This document shows positions 1 to 6,864 of a stretch of DNA of 12,152 nt, piece by piece (positions within the stretch are counted from its first letter, which is position 1; each line of letters opens with the position of its first letter). The translations under genes and the position numbers were made by a program. The DNA is from JAVBUZ01 sp031554725 (GTDB lineage Bacteria; Bacillota; Clostridia; Lachnospirales; Lachnospiraceae), in the NCBI GenBank assembly GCA_031554725.1, contig JAVBUZ010000236.1:1-12152 (forward strand). Direction: 5' to 3'. The notes beneath the pieces were generated by a model, which made no database searches, had not been told where the DNA came from, and was given only the letters and a program-made list of their open reading frames with translations.

Positions 1-666
1 ACCAACAGGTGGGTATAGTATTTCCATCATTTCCTTTGTAAATAAAACTCCTCCGGGATAATCATCATTTATACCGAAATACCGAGCTTCGCCATTTTCT
101 TTATTTTTTATAACAAAATGGCTATTAGGATAGCCAGGGCAAATCCATTTATCCTCTGTCATATACATTCCGCCTGCCAAAAGTATATTATCAGGGTCAT
201 TTGAAGCAAATTCGTAATTAAATTGATAAACATCAAAGACATCCCCATTTTCAAGGTTATATGTATAAACCCATTCTATACTTTCAATACGAAAATCAGT
301 ATATTCATAGTCTGAATGCCAATTGCGAGAACGTGAAAGAAAGCGAGTAGCCTCTTGATAAGCACAAAGCAAAACATTTTGAGGTATATCAGTAATATCA
401 GCCGTAAATTTATGGGCAATAAGTGGAAGGTAATTTTTGGAGTCATACTCTTCTATCTCACCCCAAGAGATTTCTTTTTCATCATCTGCTAAGGCTGGTA
501 AGGTATTTACTTCTTCAGCAATAGTTTCTTCTGGAACAATATCATCCTCACTGCTTATGGTCTTCGAATTATATTTATATGAAAGCACGCAAATCAGTAA
601 TAGTAAAAGTAATAAAATAATAGCCTCTAATAGTTGTTTTTTACCTATTTTTTCTGTAAGTTTCAT
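1..666 (-). CDS. Membrane-anchored extracytoplasmic protein, function unknown (3' end outside window)
   Basis: The frame is open from an ATG at 666 to the left edge without a stop, giving 222 residues. The C-terminus lies outside the window. The ATG is preceded by GGGGGAAACAT, a clear ribosome binding site with 6-base spacing. The protein starts with a short basic stretch (KIGKK), then a leucine-rich membrane segment at about residues 14-30 with no lipobox. An acidic linker follows (about 35-70), then a mixed, aromatic-rich domain expected outside the cell. I do not recognise a named family. The motifs around FRIESIEWVY and AGGMYMTEDKW recall uncharacterised exported domains of gut Clostridia, but this is an impression, not a match. 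It is the last visible gene of the sigma/anti-sigma cassette, 41 bases after the 496-residue gene, and probably shares its transcript. Confident as a gene, not as to function. Confidence 0.85.
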   Translation of the reverse strand, partial: MKLTEKIGKKQLLEAIILLLLLLLICVLSYKYNSKTISSEDDIVPEETIAEEVNTLPALADDEKEISWGEIEEYDSKNYLPLIAHKFTADITDIPQNVLLCAYQEATRFLSRSRNWHSDYEYTDFRIESIEWVYTYNLENGDVFDVYQFNYEFASNDPDNILLAGGMYMTEDKWICPGYPNSHFVIKNKENGEARYFGINDDYPGGVLFTKEMMEILYPPVG

Positions 667-707
667 ATGTTTCCCCCTTGTTTTTATTTCACGTTAAAGA
701 GATCTTG

Positions 708-2198
708 CTAACCCGCCGTTGGATAATAAAAAGTAATGGCTACTATCTTGTTATCCTTTACAAATAAGCCTAGATATTCTGGAAAATCATCAGCTATGCC
801 GTTGTCCTTGTCAATAATTATGATTTCATCATAATTACTTACTAGATACTCATTTGGATAAGTTCCAAAATTAAAAAATGTCATATCATAAGAAGGTGAT
901 ATTTTCTCAATAAACATATCTGGATACATGTTCAGGACTTCATCTGTTGTCATTCCAACCTTTATACCACAAGCTAATTCATATTCGTCACTAACAATAG
1001 AAAAGTTAAAAGCGTCCTGATGTATTATGCTTGGAAGATTTTCTTCCGTTTGTTCTAAAAAATAATACTCTATACCATTCTTTTGTATGATATGCCATAC
1101 TCCAAACATAAGGCCAGATGCAGTTCCTACTTGAGAATCAACAAGTGTCCCACCAGAGCTTATTACTTCATCATAGGATTCAATTAAAGGTGCAGGGGTA
1201 ACTATAAGCTGTTCTTCTGGTATAGAAATAACTGTTCGTGCTTTTGTTTTAGAAGAATCCGTTATTCCATCGCCGATTTGAACCTTCATTTCCAAAACTT
1301 GCCTTTGCTCTCTGCCTTGCAAATCAAAGTAAGTCAAAATATATTGGAACAAGTATTTGCCATTTGGCAAAGTAAAGTCATAACTAATTGGGTTATAATA
1401 AATATCCTTCTCATAGCTTTCTGGAAGGACTCCATTTACAATGGTGGATTCGATGCATTCTCTAGTTTCTTCGTTAACTGCAAAAAAATATAGAGGAAGC
1501 CATTCGCCTTCCTTATACCAGGAATACCAATCCTTATCTTCTATCCAAGCAATTTTTGCATAGGTTCTTATGTTCTCACCAGGTTGATAGCTGTCCTTAT
1601 CACTATAAACAGAAAAAATCATGCTATCTTCTAAGGTACATGCGTCCTCTAAACTATTTGTTTTATCCTTTGTAACTACCAATGTGTCTAAGCCTAAGGC
1701 AATTTGGGGTGTAGTTTTACACTCTTTATCAAGATAATAGGTAAATTTGCTTTGAATCTCATATTTACCATCAGGAAGCTGTAAGCCCTCTTTTTTATTT
1801 AAACCTATTTCTGGGAGGTAGGCCTGGTCTAGCTGTGGTATATGCATTGCCATAAGATAATCGTAAGTATTACAAATAGACATGTCTTGAGCTATAGCTT
1901 GACCAGCCTCACACTCATACACCCATTCATTTCCACTGGGAAGAATATGCGCAGAAAATCCATTATCACCTGTTATAATGGCAGCAAATGCACTTTCCGT
2001 TTTATAGTAAACTGTTTGAGACAAATGATTTATTACCTCTATAGAATATAAAATATCTTCTCCGTCTATATAGGATGCTTTATCAAAGGTGGTATTTACA
2101 CTTATTACATTTGCTTCTTTTTTCATAAATAACAAAGCAATTATAACCGTACAAAAAATAGAAACTATCAAAATACCAACATAAATTCTTTTTTTCAT
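708..2198 (-). CDS. Membrane-anchored protein with two Ig-like repeats, function unknown
   Basis: I chose the ATG at 2198 (496 residues), which has GGGGG five bases upstream and starts MKKRIYVGIL. An in-frame GTG at 2210 would add four residues. Residues 5-24 form a signal anchor without a lipobox cysteine, so the rest should be extracytoplasmic. Two related segments follow. Residues 36-157 begin FDKASYIDGEDI and end LPDGKYEIQSKFTYYLD. Residues 195-293 begin SDKDSYQPGENI and end LPNGKYLFQYILTYFD. Both have the alternating pattern of an Ig-like beta sandwich, perhaps related to BsuPI-type domains (inference). A linker at about 310-360 contains a TPAP stretch. The C-terminal domain, about 364-496, contains GIKVGMTTDEVLNMYP, a motif type seen in small secreted beta-rich domains. 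It lies 15 bases plus the start region after the lipoprotein gene, so co-transcription is likely. No enzymatic motif is visible. Confidence 0.88.
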   Translation of the reverse strand: MKKRIYVGILIVSIFCTVIIALLFMKKEANVISVNTTFDKASYIDGEDILYSIEVINHLSQTVYYKTESAFAAIITGDNGFSAHILPSGNEWVYECEAGQAIAQDMSICNTYDYLMAMHIPQLDQAYLPEIGLNKKEGLQLPDGKYEIQSKFTYYLDKECKTTPQIALGLDTLVVTKDKTNSLEDACTLEDSMIFSVYSDKDSYQPGENIRTYAKIAWIEDKDWYSWYKEGEWLPLYFFAVNEETRECIESTIVNGVLPESYEKDIYYNPISYDFTLPNGKYLFQYILTYFDLQGREQRQVLEMKVQIGDGITDSSKTKARTVISIPEEQLIVTPAPLIESYDEVISSGGTLVDSQVGTASGLMFGVWHIIQKNGIEYYFLEQTEENLPSIIHQDAFNFSIVSDEYELACGIKVGMTTDEVLNMYPDMFIEKISPSYDMTFFNFGTYPNEYLVSNYDEIIIIDKDNGIADDFPEYLGLFVKDNKIVAITFYYPTAG

Positions 2199-2218
2199 AT
2201 GTTCCCCCACTTTCCCCC
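2199..2218 (-). promoter_or_regulatory. Tandem G-rich ribosome binding sites at the 496-residue gene
   Basis: Two GGGGGAA copies lie ten bases apart. The near copy (G run 2204-2208) is 5 bases from the ATG at 2198. The far copy (G run 2214-2218) is 3 bases from an in-frame GTG at 2210. The near copy has normal spacing, so it decides the start at 2198. The far one could support a minor longer form or be a remnant of duplication. Confidence 0.5.
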
Positions 2219-2225
2219 GACAAGC

Positions 2226-2795
2226 TTACCTTGCATATGTAATCCAAGCAATATCCTCTACTGTTAATGGAACAAAATCTTTCATATTATCTGTAATAAC
2301 ATGAACCTGATCTACGAAAGAATATGCGTCATCATAAAGCTTTTTCATTTCTTCATTTTGTTCCACATAATTCATATCACGTGGTAAAGAAAGAACTAGC
2401 GCGCATTCAATGTTATCACTTTCTTTATATATTCCCAAAACACTTTCCATCTTTTCGTACACTTCATATTGTTTTGAATCTGAAAAAGTAATCCCATTAA
2501 TATAGCTCAAGCTAAACAAAACACCGCCAGCGCTTTCCTGGGCATTCTCTTTTTCACAGAACAACATAGTATTTCCTTCTATGGATGTTACGATTTTGCC
2601 GCTCCATTCTAGTGGAAGAATAACTTCTAACCCATTGTCAAAGTATAAGTTTGTTTCCGTTTCCGCATTATCTATTACAGAATGCTTCCAATAACCAGTA
2701 CCTCCAACACTCTCAGGAACTGAATCAGTTTTTTCTTTACTACATGCTGTTAACATTACAAATAGTCCTAATATACAAATGCTTATTTTCTTCAT
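2226..2795 (-). CDS. Lipoprotein, function unknown
   Basis: A 189-residue protein with a type II signal peptide: MKK, a hydrophobic core, then the lipobox LTAC with the acylated cysteine at residue 18. After processing it should be tethered to the outer face of the cytoplasmic membrane. The mature part starts with a charged, flexible stretch, then a domain containing LEVILPLEWSGKIV and GVLFSLSYI. This pattern resembles small exported domains common in gut Clostridia, but I cannot name a characterised family. The ATG at 2795 has AAAGGGGGAAC six bases upstream, a strong site. It lies 87 bases after the anti-sigma gene, with a possible vegetative promoter in that gap, and is followed closely by the 496-residue gene. 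A role as accessory sensor or output of the sigma/anti-sigma pair is inference from position only. Confidence 0.9.
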   Translation of the reverse strand: MKKISICILGLFVMLTACSKEKTDSVPESVGGTGYWKHSVIDNAETETNLYFDNGLEVILPLEWSGKIVTSIEGNTMLFCEKENAQESAGGVLFSLSYINGITFSDSKQYEVYEKMESVLGIYKESDNIECALVLSLPRDMNYVEQNEEMKKLYDDAYSFVDQVHVITDNMKDFVPLTVEDIAWITYAR

Positions 2796-2834
2796 TTTGT
2801 TCCCCCTTTATAGAATAAGACTACAGATATAAAT

Positions 2835-2863
2835 ATTATAACTGATAAATAATAAAAACAAAA
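2835..2863 (-). promoter_or_regulatory. Possible vegetative promoter for the lipoprotein and downstream genes
   Basis: The minus strand has a perfect TATAAT at 2840-2835 in an 87-base gap. A weak -35 candidate, TTTTGT, lies 17 bases upstream (2863-2858); TTGTTT at 15-base spacing is the alternative. The start codon at 2795 is about 35 bases past the -10 box, a plausible leader length. The region is very AT-rich, so a chance -10 box is possible. Confidence 0.4.
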
Positions 2864-2882
2864 CAGAAAGTATTCAGAGCGA

Positions 2883-3725
2883 TTATTTTGTAACTAAATC
2901 CATACAATCCACATAGCTATTGCCAATCTTAAAAGCATAAAAACTGCAATGTTCTAAACTTATATCCTCATCCCTATATGAACTAGTATTGTCATCCATA
3001 AAATAAGAAGGTAAAAACAAATCATCCATATATAAAGCGTCTTGATTCATATTTTCAAGGTAAACATAAATGATGGTATTTAGATTTTCTATGACAAGTG
3101 CATATTCAAAACGGTCATTCCAGCTAGCAAGAGCAACATAGGCGTTGCTACAAAAATGTTCTTCATCAATGCTTAGCGTATTGGTTTGATTATTATAAAA
3201 TAGCTCTATAGAATTTAGCCTCTCAAGCTCTTTGGAAAACTGTTCTGGTGAGTATTCCTTTTTCAAATATATTTGGCATATAGGGGCAAATATCTCGTCC
3301 TGCATTTGATAATAAAACTCATCTGATAGGCTTTCAATATCTTCATCTGGAAATACCACAAGAGGACTATGAATACCTTCCATTGCTGACTGACTATATT
3401 TTCCGCTTCCTTTAAGAGTGGTAGTTATTCCGTAAACCAGATTATGAACTAAGAAGATACTACATAAAATAAGCCCTAAAAGCAAAATACTAATTATAAG
3501 TCTCAATCTTTTATGATGATTTCGATATTTTCTTAAATAATCAAGCTGTTTATCCTCTTGGCTAAAATCATTAGCTAAGTCCTCTTCCATCAGCAAAGCT
3601 AGTTGCATACATTCTTCACAATGTTCTAAATGTACTGCTACTGCACTAGCAACCTCTTCATCAAGAACACCATCAACATAAAGAGGCAGAAGCTCTTTTA
3701 CTATTTTACAGTTTATTTCAATCAT
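2883..3725 (-). CDS. Membrane-anchored zinc-finger anti-sigma factor
   Basis: The N-terminus carries an anti-sigma zinc finger (zf-HC2 / ZAS type): Cys6, then His32, Cys36 and Cys39 in an HLEHCEEC motif, the Hx3Cx2C signature. In this family the domain binds the partner ECF sigma factor on the cytoplasmic side and holds it inactive. A basic stretch (RKYRNHHKRLR) precedes one membrane helix at about residues 73-97. Residues 98-280 should lie outside the cell and form a sensor domain that I do not recognise. The gene overlaps the sigma gene by 8 bases and has an excellent ribosome binding site, AAAGGAGG with 6-base spacing, inside the sigma gene. Overlap of this kind usually keeps sigma and anti-sigma in balanced amounts. 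The signal sensed is unknown. The pairing is well supported by family and context. Confidence 0.9.
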   Translation of the reverse strand: MIEINCKIVKELLPLYVDGVLDEEVASAVAVHLEHCEECMQLALLMEEDLANDFSQEDKQLDYLRKYRNHHKRLRLIISILLLGLILCSIFLVHNLVYGITTTLKGSGKYSQSAMEGIHSPLVVFPDEDIESLSDEFYYQMQDEIFAPICQIYLKKEYSPEQFSKELERLNSIELFYNNQTNTLSIDEEHFCSNAYVALASWNDRFEYALVIENLNTIIYVYLENMNQDALYMDDLFLPSYFMDDNTSSYRDEDISLEHCSFYAFKIGNSYVDCMDLVTK

Positions 3726-4215
3726 ACTTTTCCTCCTTTAATATGATACGAGCTCTATGATAGGTAACTCTTGCCCAAGATTCAGATTTGCCAAATATTT
3801 CACCAATATCACGAAAAGATAGATATCCTGACAAACGCATTAATACCACCTCACTCATTTGTTCGTCTAATAATCGAATATTTTGATATAACTGAATTAT
3901 CTCATCCTGTAAGATGTAGGCATCCTCTAAGGACTGCGTCTGTAGGGATAAAATGTTCTCCTCAATAGGCACTTTGACAATTTTCTTTTCCTTCCGTAGA
4001 TATTGTAGCCAAACATTCTTGGCAATTTGACACATCCAGGTATATAGCTTACATTCACCACGAAAGGTAGGTAGACTCTTTAATACTTGAAAAAAGGTTT
4101 CTTGTGTTAACTCCTCTGCCAATAGTTCATTTCGACAAATAGAAAGAAGATACAAGTAAATAGAATTAAAATATTGCTGGAATATTTGTTCAAATTCCAT
4201 GTTTGATTCATTCAT
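3718..4215 (-). CDS. ECF-type RNA polymerase sigma-70 factor
   Basis: A 165-residue protein with the two-domain layout of extracytoplasmic function sigma factors. Region 2 spans about residues 8-76, with LLAEELTQETFFQVLKSLPTF and then the YTWMCQIAKNVWLQYLRK stretch that contacts the -10 element. A short linker follows (about 77-110). Region 4, about 112-160, contains a helix-turn-helix around SFRDIGEIFGKSESWARVTYHRAR for the -35 element. The ATG at 4215 follows AAAGGGG by 9 bases; the internal Met at residue 6 has no such site. It is the first gene of its cassette and overlaps the anti-sigma gene. The subfamily is not assigned here. Autoregulation is likely from family behaviour, and a candidate motif lies at 4271-4277. 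Its regulon probably includes the exported-protein genes downstream (inference). Confidence 0.93.
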   Translation of the reverse strand: MNESNMEFEQIFQQYFNSIYLYLLSICRNELLAEELTQETFFQVLKSLPTFRGECKLYTWMCQIAKNVWLQYLRKEKKIVKVPIEENILSLQTQSLEDAYILQDEIIQLYQNIRLLDEQMSEVVLMRLSGYLSFRDIGEIFGKSESWARVTYHRARIILKEEKYD

Positions 4216-4251
4216 GTTCCTATACCCCTTTCTATTTGTTATATACTATTT

Positions 4252-4277
4252 GTTGCTAAAAATAAGAAAACGTTACA
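4252..4277 (-). promoter_or_regulatory. Candidate ECF promoter upstream of the sigma gene
   Basis: The minus strand reads TGTAACG at 4277-4271 followed by a T-rich spacer. This resembles the AAC-containing -35 elements of Gram-positive ECF promoters and sits about 55 bases before the sigma start codon. I do not see a convincing CGT-type -10 element at the expected distance, so this is a weak call. A sigma-A promoter within TATTTTTAGCAACAAATAG...TATAAC is an alternative. Confidence 0.3.
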
Positions 4278-4305
4278 AAAAAAGTGCCACAAAATGACAC
4301 TTTTT
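4277..4305 (-). terminator. Rho-independent terminator after the Nudix gene
   Basis: On the minus strand an 8-bp stem (AAAAAGTG with CACTTTTT, 4298-4305 and 4279-4286), extended by two pairs past one mismatch, closes a 5-base loop. It runs straight into seven T at 4283-4277. It lies 10 bases after the Nudix stop codon, so it should end the 9106-4315 operon. The stem is AT-rich, and the T tract abuts the proposed -35 motif of the next gene. Confidence 0.75.
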
Positions 4306-4314
4306 AATATTTAA

Positions 4315-4863
4315 TTATTTAATTGTAAAGTGATAGGCCGCTAATTGTGCACGAGAACTAAAATCCTCTGTTTGAATAAGCTTAGTTACCTCTTCTTTTG
4401 TATAAAAGCCTGGTATAATGTCTTCGTTATCCGAGGAATGGTCTGAAAGCTCTCCTTCCACTTCTACATAAGCGATGTAAGTCTTTAGGTCGGAAATGGC
4501 TACAGCAGAATATGAAGGTGGTAAAACAGTAAGTATCTCTTTTACCTTTAAGCCCGTTTCTTCATAAAGCTCCCTTTGAATACATTCTTCAATCGTTTCG
4601 CCCTCTTCTATCATTCCGGCGCATAAATTATAGATACGTTTGTTAACACCCATGCGAAACTCATGAAGTAAAAGCAATTTTCCTTCCTTTGTTGCGATAA
4701 TAGAAACACCGCTAGGGACTTTTCCAATATCATCTGCATCGGCTATTTCTTTGCGGCTGACTATTTCATACTTTTTTTCTTTGCCTGCTTTGTTTATATA
4801 AGTGAGCTCATAATTCTTTAAATAAGCTCCATCCTTCACTTTTTCAATTCCTATAAATTTCAT
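4315..4863 (-). CDS. Nudix hydrolase, ADP-ribose pyrophosphatase-like
   Basis: A 182-residue protein with a complete Nudix box at residues 83-105: G83, E89, R97, E98, E101, E102, G104, matching Gx5Ex7REUxEExGU. The glutamates bind the metal ions that drive hydrolysis of a nucleoside diphosphate linked to another group. The upstream segment (SGVSIIATKEGKLLLLHEFR) and total length fit the ADP-ribose / nucleotide-sugar pyrophosphatase branch, but the exact substrate cannot be read from the sequence. The ATG at 4863 overlaps the TGA of the RNase gene (ATGA), and AAGGAG lies 11 bases upstream inside that gene, so translation is probably coupled. Possible roles are clean-up of ADP-ribose or, more speculatively, of nucleotides linked to RNA turnover. 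It is the last gene of its operon. Confidence 0.92.
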   Translation of the reverse strand: MKFIGIEKVKDGAYLKNYELTYINKAGKEKKYEIVSRKEIADADDIGKVPSGVSIIATKEGKLLLLHEFRMGVNKRIYNLCAGMIEEGETIEECIQRELYEETGLKVKEILTVLPPSYSAVAISDLKTYIAYVEVEGELSDHSSDNEDIIPGFYTKEEVTKLIQTEDFSSRAQLAAYHFTIK

Positions 4864-6101
4864 GAATTTAACTGCTCCTTAAAAGGCTTATTAATTTTTT
4901 TCCTTGTGATTTCTACTAATCCTAAAGGGGTTATATCAATAACATTGGTTCGCACGGAATCGGCTTTTACTAGATGACGTAGGTGACTTAAAAGCTGATT
5001 TTGTGAGTCCTCACCCTCTGTGCTTATAAAATCAACAATTATAATTCCTGACAAATTACGTAGTCTAAGCTGTAAGGCAATTTCCTCGGCAGCCTCTAAA
5101 TTTATTTTCTGAAAGGTTTCGAGTACACTACCCTTTTTGGCATCGTATTTACCTGTATTTACGTCAATAACGGTTAAGGCCTCTGTTGGTTCTATCACAA
5201 GATATCCACCGGATTTGAGCCATATATGCTTGTTTAGGGCGGTATCAAGCTTGCTCTCTATACTGTAAAGCTTGCTAAGAGATAAGGTATCATCCTGATA
5301 TAGCCTAAGAGGGGGTGATTCCAAGCCAACCGTTTCTTGTAAATGTAGCTTTATTTCTTCATAAAGCTGGGGAATATCGGTAACAATTTCCTCATATTCC
5401 TCCTTATAAAAAGCATGAAGATCAGCTAAATAGGAAGGGGGTGACTTTTTTAAGCAAGAATAGCAGGTTCTATGCATAGCTACTGCCATTAACTGTTCAT
5501 ACTGAGCTTCTAAACGTGCCCATTCTTCAAGTAATGGAGCAAAGTCGGTTAAATTACCTGTATGGGTACGCACTACCATCCCATAGGGAATATCATGCTT
5601 GGTTTCAACCTGAGGAATACAGGTTTTGTTATCTTTTATAAGATTATGTGTCAATAGTTCGTTTGTTATCATTTTTTTTGAATTTTTATTTATTTTACTG
5701 GAGATTCCCAACTTTTGAGTTCCCGTAGAAAGTACAACATAATGACCGGAAAGAGATATTTTTGTGGTAACAGCAGGTTGCTTTGTTTTCATGGCATCTC
5801 TGCTTACCTGAACTAGTAGCTCATCTCCGACCTTTAAGGTTCCATCAAAGGATGGCCTGTTAGTGATAATAGCGTTATTTAAGTCTGAAAGGGAAAGAAA
5901 ACAAAGAACTCCCTTTGTGATTTCCACAAAGGCCGCCTCTATATTTTTTACAATATTTTGAACCTTCCCAATATAGATATTTCCAACTAAGGAATCGCTC
6001 TCCATTTTGCTTGCATTTGCTGCTAATAGTCTTTGATTATCCAGCAATAAGGTTAAGATATGATTTTCTCTTTTTACTACCAATAATTTACCCTTTGACA
6101 T
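4860..6101 (-). CDS. rng: Ribonuclease E/G family endoribonuclease, short form
   Basis: This family cuts single-stranded RNA at AU-rich sites during rRNA maturation and mRNA decay, in the cytoplasm. An S1-like RNA-binding segment is visible at about residues 37-118 (GNIYIGKVQNIVKNIEAAFVEI). A 5'-sensor/RNase H-like part includes VVRTHTGN at 176-183. The DNase I-like catalytic part has TVIDVNTGKYDAK with Asp313 and IIIVDFISTEG with Asp357, the two metal-binding aspartates of the family. At 413 residues it is shorter than E. coli RNase G (489). It ends just after the conserved VEITRKK stretch, so the CPxC zinc-link motif and small domain are absent. The stop is a clean TGA overlapping the Nudix start. 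A weak AAAGG site lies 14 bases upstream of the ATG. It follows the TIGR03936-like gene, a common clostridial order. Confidence 0.93.
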   Translation of the reverse strand: MSKGKLLVVKRENHILTLLLDNQRLLAANASKMESDSLVGNIYIGKVQNIVKNIEAAFVEITKGVLCFLSLSDLNNAIITNRPSFDGTLKVGDELLVQVSRDAMKTKQPAVTTKISLSGHYVVLSTGTQKLGISSKINKNSKKMITNELLTHNLIKDNKTCIPQVETKHDIPYGMVVRTHTGNLTDFAPLLEEWARLEAQYEQLMAVAMHRTCYSCLKKSPPSYLADLHAFYKEEYEEIVTDIPQLYEEIKLHLQETVGLESPPLRLYQDDTLSLSKLYSIESKLDTALNKHIWLKSGGYLVIEPTEALTVIDVNTGKYDAKKGSVLETFQKINLEAAEEIALQLRLRNLSGIIIVDFISTEGEDSQNQLLSHLRHLVKADSVRTNVIDITPLGLVEITRKKINKPFKEQLNS

Positions 6102-6131
6102 TCTTTGGTACCATACCTTTCAAATATTAAT

Positions 6132-6833
6132 TTATATTTCTTCTCCAATGGCATCTAACGGAACCAAATTAGGCTCGGCAGCTGTTCCAACGTTAAGGTA
6201 TGTGTCCTGTCTAGTGATAATATATGCATTTTCTGTGAGTTCTTCTCCATTTTGTTTCATAAAGGTATCGACAACCATGGATGGTTTAATATTTCCAGCA
6301 CTACTTGCATCTACTAACATATGAATACTATCTTCACAAATATCTAATTGAAAAATGCCTGGTTTCAAATCCATTTCTAAGGTGCTCTTTTTTGTTTCTT
6401 TGGTCACTAAAATTTGATCTAAAGCATAGAAATCTTTTAGTTTGTTTTTATAGTCAAACTTAGGCTCGCGCTCTGGTCTAAAGCTAATTGTATATTCGGC
6501 GGCAGCTACACTTGCCATGGCATTACCAGCACCTTCAGGAAGTACCTTGGCTGAAACCACTTCTATACCAGCTACACTTGCTGCATTTAAGCGATTAACA
6601 AGATCTGCACTACTTGTAAAGCTTAGAAGCTCTATATCCATGTATTCGCCATTACTTTCTAAGCCAACACCGAGAGGTGCAGCAAAGGACATAATCTGAT
6701 GAGGGCTATAGCCAGTGCTATATGCAATATCGATTTCAGCTCTACGAATTGCTTTTTGAAAAAAACGCATGACATCTAAATGGCCTATAAATTTTACGGG
6801 GCCGTATTTACGGAATTTTACTCGTACTTTCAT
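6132..6833 (-). CDS. TIGR03936 (DUF2344) family radical-SAM-associated protein
   Basis: A 233-residue protein whose N-terminus is typical of the family: VRVKFRKYGPVKFIGHLDVMRFFQKAIRRAEI, then YSPHQIMSFAAPLGVGLES and GEYMDIEL. In many Firmicutes it is encoded next to, or fused with, a B12-binding radical-SAM protein, as here, where the partner ends 31 bases upstream. The biochemical role is not established. The pairing suggests a substrate-binding or accessory subunit (inference). No signal peptide or membrane segment is seen, so it should be cytoplasmic. The start is fixed by family alignment. Its ribosome binding site is modest: AAAGG 14 bases upstream. RNase G follows 30 bases later, so the product may act in RNA or ribosome metabolism, which is a guess from context. 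Confidence 0.9.
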   Translation of the reverse strand: MKVRVKFRKYGPVKFIGHLDVMRFFQKAIRRAEIDIAYSTGYSPHQIMSFAAPLGVGLESNGEYMDIELLSFTSSADLVNRLNAASVAGIEVVSAKVLPEGAGNAMASVAAAEYTISFRPEREPKFDYKNKLKDFYALDQILVTKETKKSTLEMDLKPGIFQLDICEDSIHMLVDASSAGNIKPSMVVDTFMKQNGEELTENAYIITRQDTYLNVGTAAEPNLVPLDAIGEEI

Positions 6834-6864
6834 CTATGTTTTATTTGCCTTTCTTATGTTTCTC

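Noticed and set aside
437..697. Plus-strand frame of 86 codons, serine-rich
   Set aside because: It lies opposite the truncated anchored-protein gene, which has a strong ribosome binding site and a signal anchor. The serine-rich composition is a by-product of the other strand.
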